Source of the DNA: Anaerolineales bacterium
GTDB taxonomy: Bacteria; Chloroflexota; Anaerolineae; Anaerolineales; Villigracilaceae
DNA: 6,241 nucleotides
Assembly: GCA_028689195.1 (NCBI GenBank)
Contig: JAQTWR010000170.1
Coordinates: 1 to 6,241 of the forward strand
Reading direction: 5' to 3'
Position numbers and translations under genes: made by a program. The notes under the pieces are model-generated. The model saw only the letters and a program-made list of their open reading frames with translations. It had not been told where the DNA came from and made no database searches. Shown piece by piece: positions 4,120 to 6,241 of this stretch (within the stretch, counting starts at the first letter, position 1; every line of letters starts with the position of its first letter).

Positions 4120-5202
4120 TTATTTTCCATCGTCTGGAAGCAAGCCCAATTTGCGGGCTTCTTCCAATGAAATGACTTCCGAATTAACCGGTTTACTGCC
4201 GTGTTTTTCGACGGCTTGATTCCAAAAATCATCCGCGTTTACGTCAATTTTCTTATCGGCGGCGCCCTTCAAGAGTTCAATCATTTCAAGAGAAGGAAGA
4301 GCCTCCAAAGCGGCTTCGGGTCTGCGGATGGTGGGAACGGGCGTAGCGGCGGAAACAGCGGCGTGATTGGTCGTTGCCGCGCGCAACTCGCCTGTTGCGC
4401 CAATAGACTTCAACGACTTTTCCACTTCGACGCGCAGCGCCAGCATGTTCCCAACCGTTTCTAGCACGCGCTCTTCAGAGGCAAGCCCCGCCCCGGCAAC
4501 CATCAAAGCGTACAGCGGGTTGATGGGAATGAAAAGCAGGTCGTAATCGCCGCCGCTGAAAATGTGATGCGAACTCAACGTTTTCTGATTGGAATATTTT
4601 GCGACCTTCAAACTGGCGTTATGAATCGAAACCAATACCGAAATAAGCGAAGCCTCGACGCTATCATCGCGCAATTTGCCGGTGCGCGCCTGAATAAATC
4701 CGCTTTGATTAATCAAGAACACGACGTCCGCGTTAATATCCTGCCTGAAGTTAGTGAGCAGGTCTGAGAATTTGAGGGGACGTTCCTCTTTTATTTCTTC
4801 GGATTTTAATTCGGAGGCAAAGATTGTTTCCACAAACCCCAAACCGCGTTCCACTGCGTCGAGAAAATCCGCCACAGAAAGCGGCTTATCGAAAATCGCA
4901 AACGCGCCGGCGTTGATCATCTCCTGGCGCGCTTTGCGTTCGCTCAACCCGCTGATGAGAATCACTTTCGCCTCGGGATGGCGCGCGCGGATTTTGTGCA
5001 TCAATTCCACGCCAGACATGCCGGGCAATTTGTAATCGGTAACCAGCAGGTCTATTTTGCGGCGCGACGATTCAAGCAGGGCTTCTTCGCCCGATTGCGA
5101 TTCAAATACTTTGAGATTCGCATCCTTGAGCGTATCCAGCGAAGAATGAAGAAGCCGCAAAACTTCGCGTTGATCGTCAACCAGCAAAATATTATGTTCC
5201 AT
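4120..5202 (-). CDS. Response regulator: receiver domain plus roadblock/LC7-like domain
   Basis: Residues 1-122 of this 360-residue protein are a CheY-like receiver: acidic pair D9/D10, phospho-acceptor D56 in VTDYKLPGMSG, S84 in ILISG and K106 in FDKP. A charged linker (130-143) leads to a second alpha/beta domain at about 144-265, containing ADVVFLINQSGFIQARTG and later GGDYDLLFIPINPLYALMVAG. That pattern resembles roadblock/LC7 proteins, which often regulate small Ras-like GTPases such as MglA; this is my inference. A Pro/Ala-rich linker (about 270-300) follows, then a conserved-looking tail (FWNQAV near 326-331, then ISLEEARKLGLLPDD). No DNA-binding domain is seen, so output is probably by protein contact. 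The ATG at 5202 has AAGGG five bases upstream; the earlier ATG at 5238 lies inside the ABC ATPase gene. No histidine kinase is in the window. Confidence 0.85.
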   Translation of the reverse strand: MEHNILLVDDQREVLRLLHSSLDTLKDANLKVFESQSGEEALLESSRRKIDLLVTDYKLPGMSGVELMHKIRARHPEAKVILISGLSERKARQEMINAGAFAIFDKPLSVADFLDAVERGLGFVETIFASELKSEEIKEERPLKFSDLLTNFRQDINADVVFLINQSGFIQARTGKLRDDSVEASLISVLVSIHNASLKVAKYSNQKTLSSHHIFSGGDYDLLFIPINPLYALMVAGAGLASEERVLETVGNMLALRVEVEKSLKSIGATGELRAATTNHAAVSAATPVPTIRRPEAALEALPSLEMIELLKGAADKKIDVNADDFWNQAVEKHGSKPVNSEVISLEEARKLGLLPDDGK

Positions 5203-5207
5203 AGCGA

Positions 5208-5212
5208 CCCTT
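5208..5212 (-). promoter_or_regulatory. Ribosome-binding site of the response regulator, overlapping the ABC ATPase stop codon
   Basis: The minus strand reads TAAGGG, then TCGCT, then ATG. The first three bases are the stop codon of the ABC ATPase gene and AAGGG is the ribosome-binding site, five bases before the start at 5202. This arrangement supports translational coupling. Confidence 0.65.
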
Positions 5213-6200
5213 ATTTTACCATCCAACATGCAACCCAATGATCGGGCTTCGCCTCGCGGAACTCGGGATCCTGCTCCGCGCAGATTCCCTCCGCGATTGG
5301 GCAGCGCGGATGAAAGCGGCAGCCCTTCGGCGGATTCAGCGGACTCGGCACATCGCCTTTCAAAATTTGACGTTCGCGCTTAAGTCGCGGATTTGGAATT
5401 GGGATGGCGGTCATCAGCGCTTTGGTATAAGGATGCAGCGGCTCGCGGAAGAGATCGTCGCGTCCGGTCAATTCGACCATTTTGCCCAAATACATCACCG
5501 CCACGCGATCCGAAATATGTTCGACCACGCTCAAGTTATGCGCGATGAAAAGATAAGTAAGTCCGAATTCGTTTTGCAGGTCTTTCAAAATATTCAACAC
5601 CTGCGATTGAATGGATACGTCCAGCGCGGAGACGGGTTCGTCGCAGATAATAAAATCGGGACGCAGCGCCAGCGCGCGCGCGATTCCAATACGTTGGCGC
5701 TGTCCGCCTGAAAATTCGTGCGGATAGCGGCGCGCGTGATAATCTTCCAAGCCCACTTTTTTGAGCGTGTCAATCATCAGATCGTAGCGTTCCTGACGCG
5801 TGCCGATGTTGTGAATGTGCAGCCCTTCCATTACGGCTTCGCCAATCGGCACGCGCGGATCGAGCGAAGCGTACGGGTCCTGAAAAATAATCTGCATGTT
5901 GCGGCGCGCGCTCTTCAGTTCGCCGCCGCGCAACTTCAAAACGTCCCTGCCGTCATAAAAGACAGAGCCTGAAGTCGGCTCGATCAATCGAAGCATGGAA
6001 CGCCCAATGGTCGTCTTGCCGCAGCCCGACTCGCCCACCATGCCCAGCGTTTCGCCTTTCTTCACGTTGAACGAAACGTCGTCTACCGCTTTGACCCAAT
6101 TGACCACGCGCTGCATCAACCCCGCGCGCACGGGAAAATATTTCACCAAATGCCGCACTTCCACTAAATCTTTTTTACGCATTTCCGTTGGTTCGCTCAT
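5211..6200 (-). CDS. oppF: Oligopeptide/dipeptide ABC transporter ATP-binding protein (OppF/DppF type)
   Basis: This is one of the two ATPase subunits that drive import of peptides or similar solutes on the inner face of the membrane. Counting from the ATG at 6206 (331 residues), the ABC motifs are all intact: Walker A GESGCGKT (58-65), Q-loop Q109, signature SGGQRQR (166-172), Walker B FIICDE (185-190) with the D-loop SALD, and switch His223. The C-terminal oligopeptide extension follows, with HPYTKALM (258-265) and four Cys (296, 302, 309, 327) of the kind that can bind an iron-sulfur or zinc centre. I chose the ATG at 6200 because GGAG lies nine bases before it; the ATG at 6206 is only three bases from GGAG but remains possible. 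Opp versus Dpp specificity cannot be told. The response regulator follows after 8 nt. Confidence 0.93.
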   Translation of the reverse strand: MSEPTEMRKKDLVEVRHLVKYFPVRAGLMQRVVNWVKAVDDVSFNVKKGETLGMVGESGCGKTTIGRSMLRLIEPTSGSVFYDGRDVLKLRGGELKSARRNMQIIFQDPYASLDPRVPIGEAVMEGLHIHNIGTRQERYDLMIDTLKKVGLEDYHARRYPHEFSGGQRQRIGIARALALRPDFIICDEPVSALDVSIQSQVLNILKDLQNEFGLTYLFIAHNLSVVEHISDRVAVMYLGKMVELTGRDDLFREPLHPYTKALMTAIPIPNPRLKRERQILKGDVPSPLNPPKGCRFHPRCPIAEGICAEQDPEFREAKPDHWVACWMVK

Positions 6201-6209
6201 GTTCATCGG

Positions 6210-6213
6210 CTCC
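6210..6213 (-). promoter_or_regulatory. Ribosome-binding site of the ABC ATPase
   Basis: GGAG on the minus strand lies nine bases before the ATG at 6200 and three before the ATG at 6206. The spacing favours the later start. Confidence 0.5.
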
Positions 6214-6216
6214 AGA

Positions 6217-6241
6217 TTACTTCGCCGCCAAAGGCGCGGTA
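6217..6241 (-). CDS. Possible C-terminal end of an upstream transporter gene
   Basis: From the right edge, one minus-strand frame reads TAPLAAK and stops at TAA (6219-6217), 16 bases before the ATPase start. Another frame reads [12 protein letters not shown] and stops at a TGA (6205-6203) overlapping the ATG at 6206. In peptide-transport operons the partner ATPase (OppD/DppD) normally precedes OppF, so either frame may be its tail. Too little sequence is present to choose or identify it. Confidence 0.3.

Noticed and set aside
3972..4232. Minus-strand open frame of 86 codons across the tRNA gene
   Set aside because: It runs through a clear tRNA-Gln, its terminator and the end of the regulator gene, and encodes nothing recognisable.

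Overview
This looks like a bacterial chromosome segment with ordinary housekeeping genes, most compatible with a Chloroflexota (Anaerolineae-like) genome. That placement is an inference from protein style, frequent GCGC-type words in the coding regions and repeat-rich, AT-rich spacers; no marker gene in the window settles it. I found no defence system, prophage, CRISPR array or transposase gene. The less ordinary content is in the spacers and in one response regulator.

Left part, plus strand. Positions 1-90 hold the C-terminal end of a membrane protein resembling acyltransferase-3 family tails. A PHP-domain metal-dependent phosphoesterase follows (171-929), with an exact TATAAT box only 9 nt before its ATG. 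It ends convergently against recO, and its likely terminator hairpin lies inside the last codons of recO.

Middle, minus strand, read right to left: tRNA-Gln(UUG) with encoded CCA and its own promoter and terminator (4018-4108); a spacer with three more hairpins; glmU (2509-3861), the bifunctional UDP-GlcNAc enzyme; cdd (2097-2495), a tetrameric-type cytidine deaminase starting 13 nt after glmU; a 385-bp gene-free spacer (1712-2096); and recO (950-1711) for recombinational repair. The 385-bp spacer is mostly repeats: degenerate 8-bp tandem arrays in inverted orientation at its two ends, a MITE-like element with 16-nt inverted ends (1788-1941), and a second long-armed palindrome (1967-2040). 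One arm of that palindrome aligns with an arm inside the first element.

Right part, minus strand: the ATPase subunit of an oligopeptide/dipeptide ABC importer (OppF/DppF type, 5211-6200), followed after 8 nt by a response regulator with a receiver domain and a roadblock/LC7-like second domain (4120-5202). The ribosome-binding site of the regulator overlaps the stop codon of the ATPase gene, so the two are probably co-translated. A second transporter gene probably ends just upstream, at the right edge of the window.

The genes serve cell-envelope precursor synthesis (glmU), pyrimidine salvage (cdd), DNA repair (recO), peptide uptake (oppF) and signalling (the regulator). Apart from the transporter-regulator and glmU-cdd couplings, the sequence shows no shared pathway.
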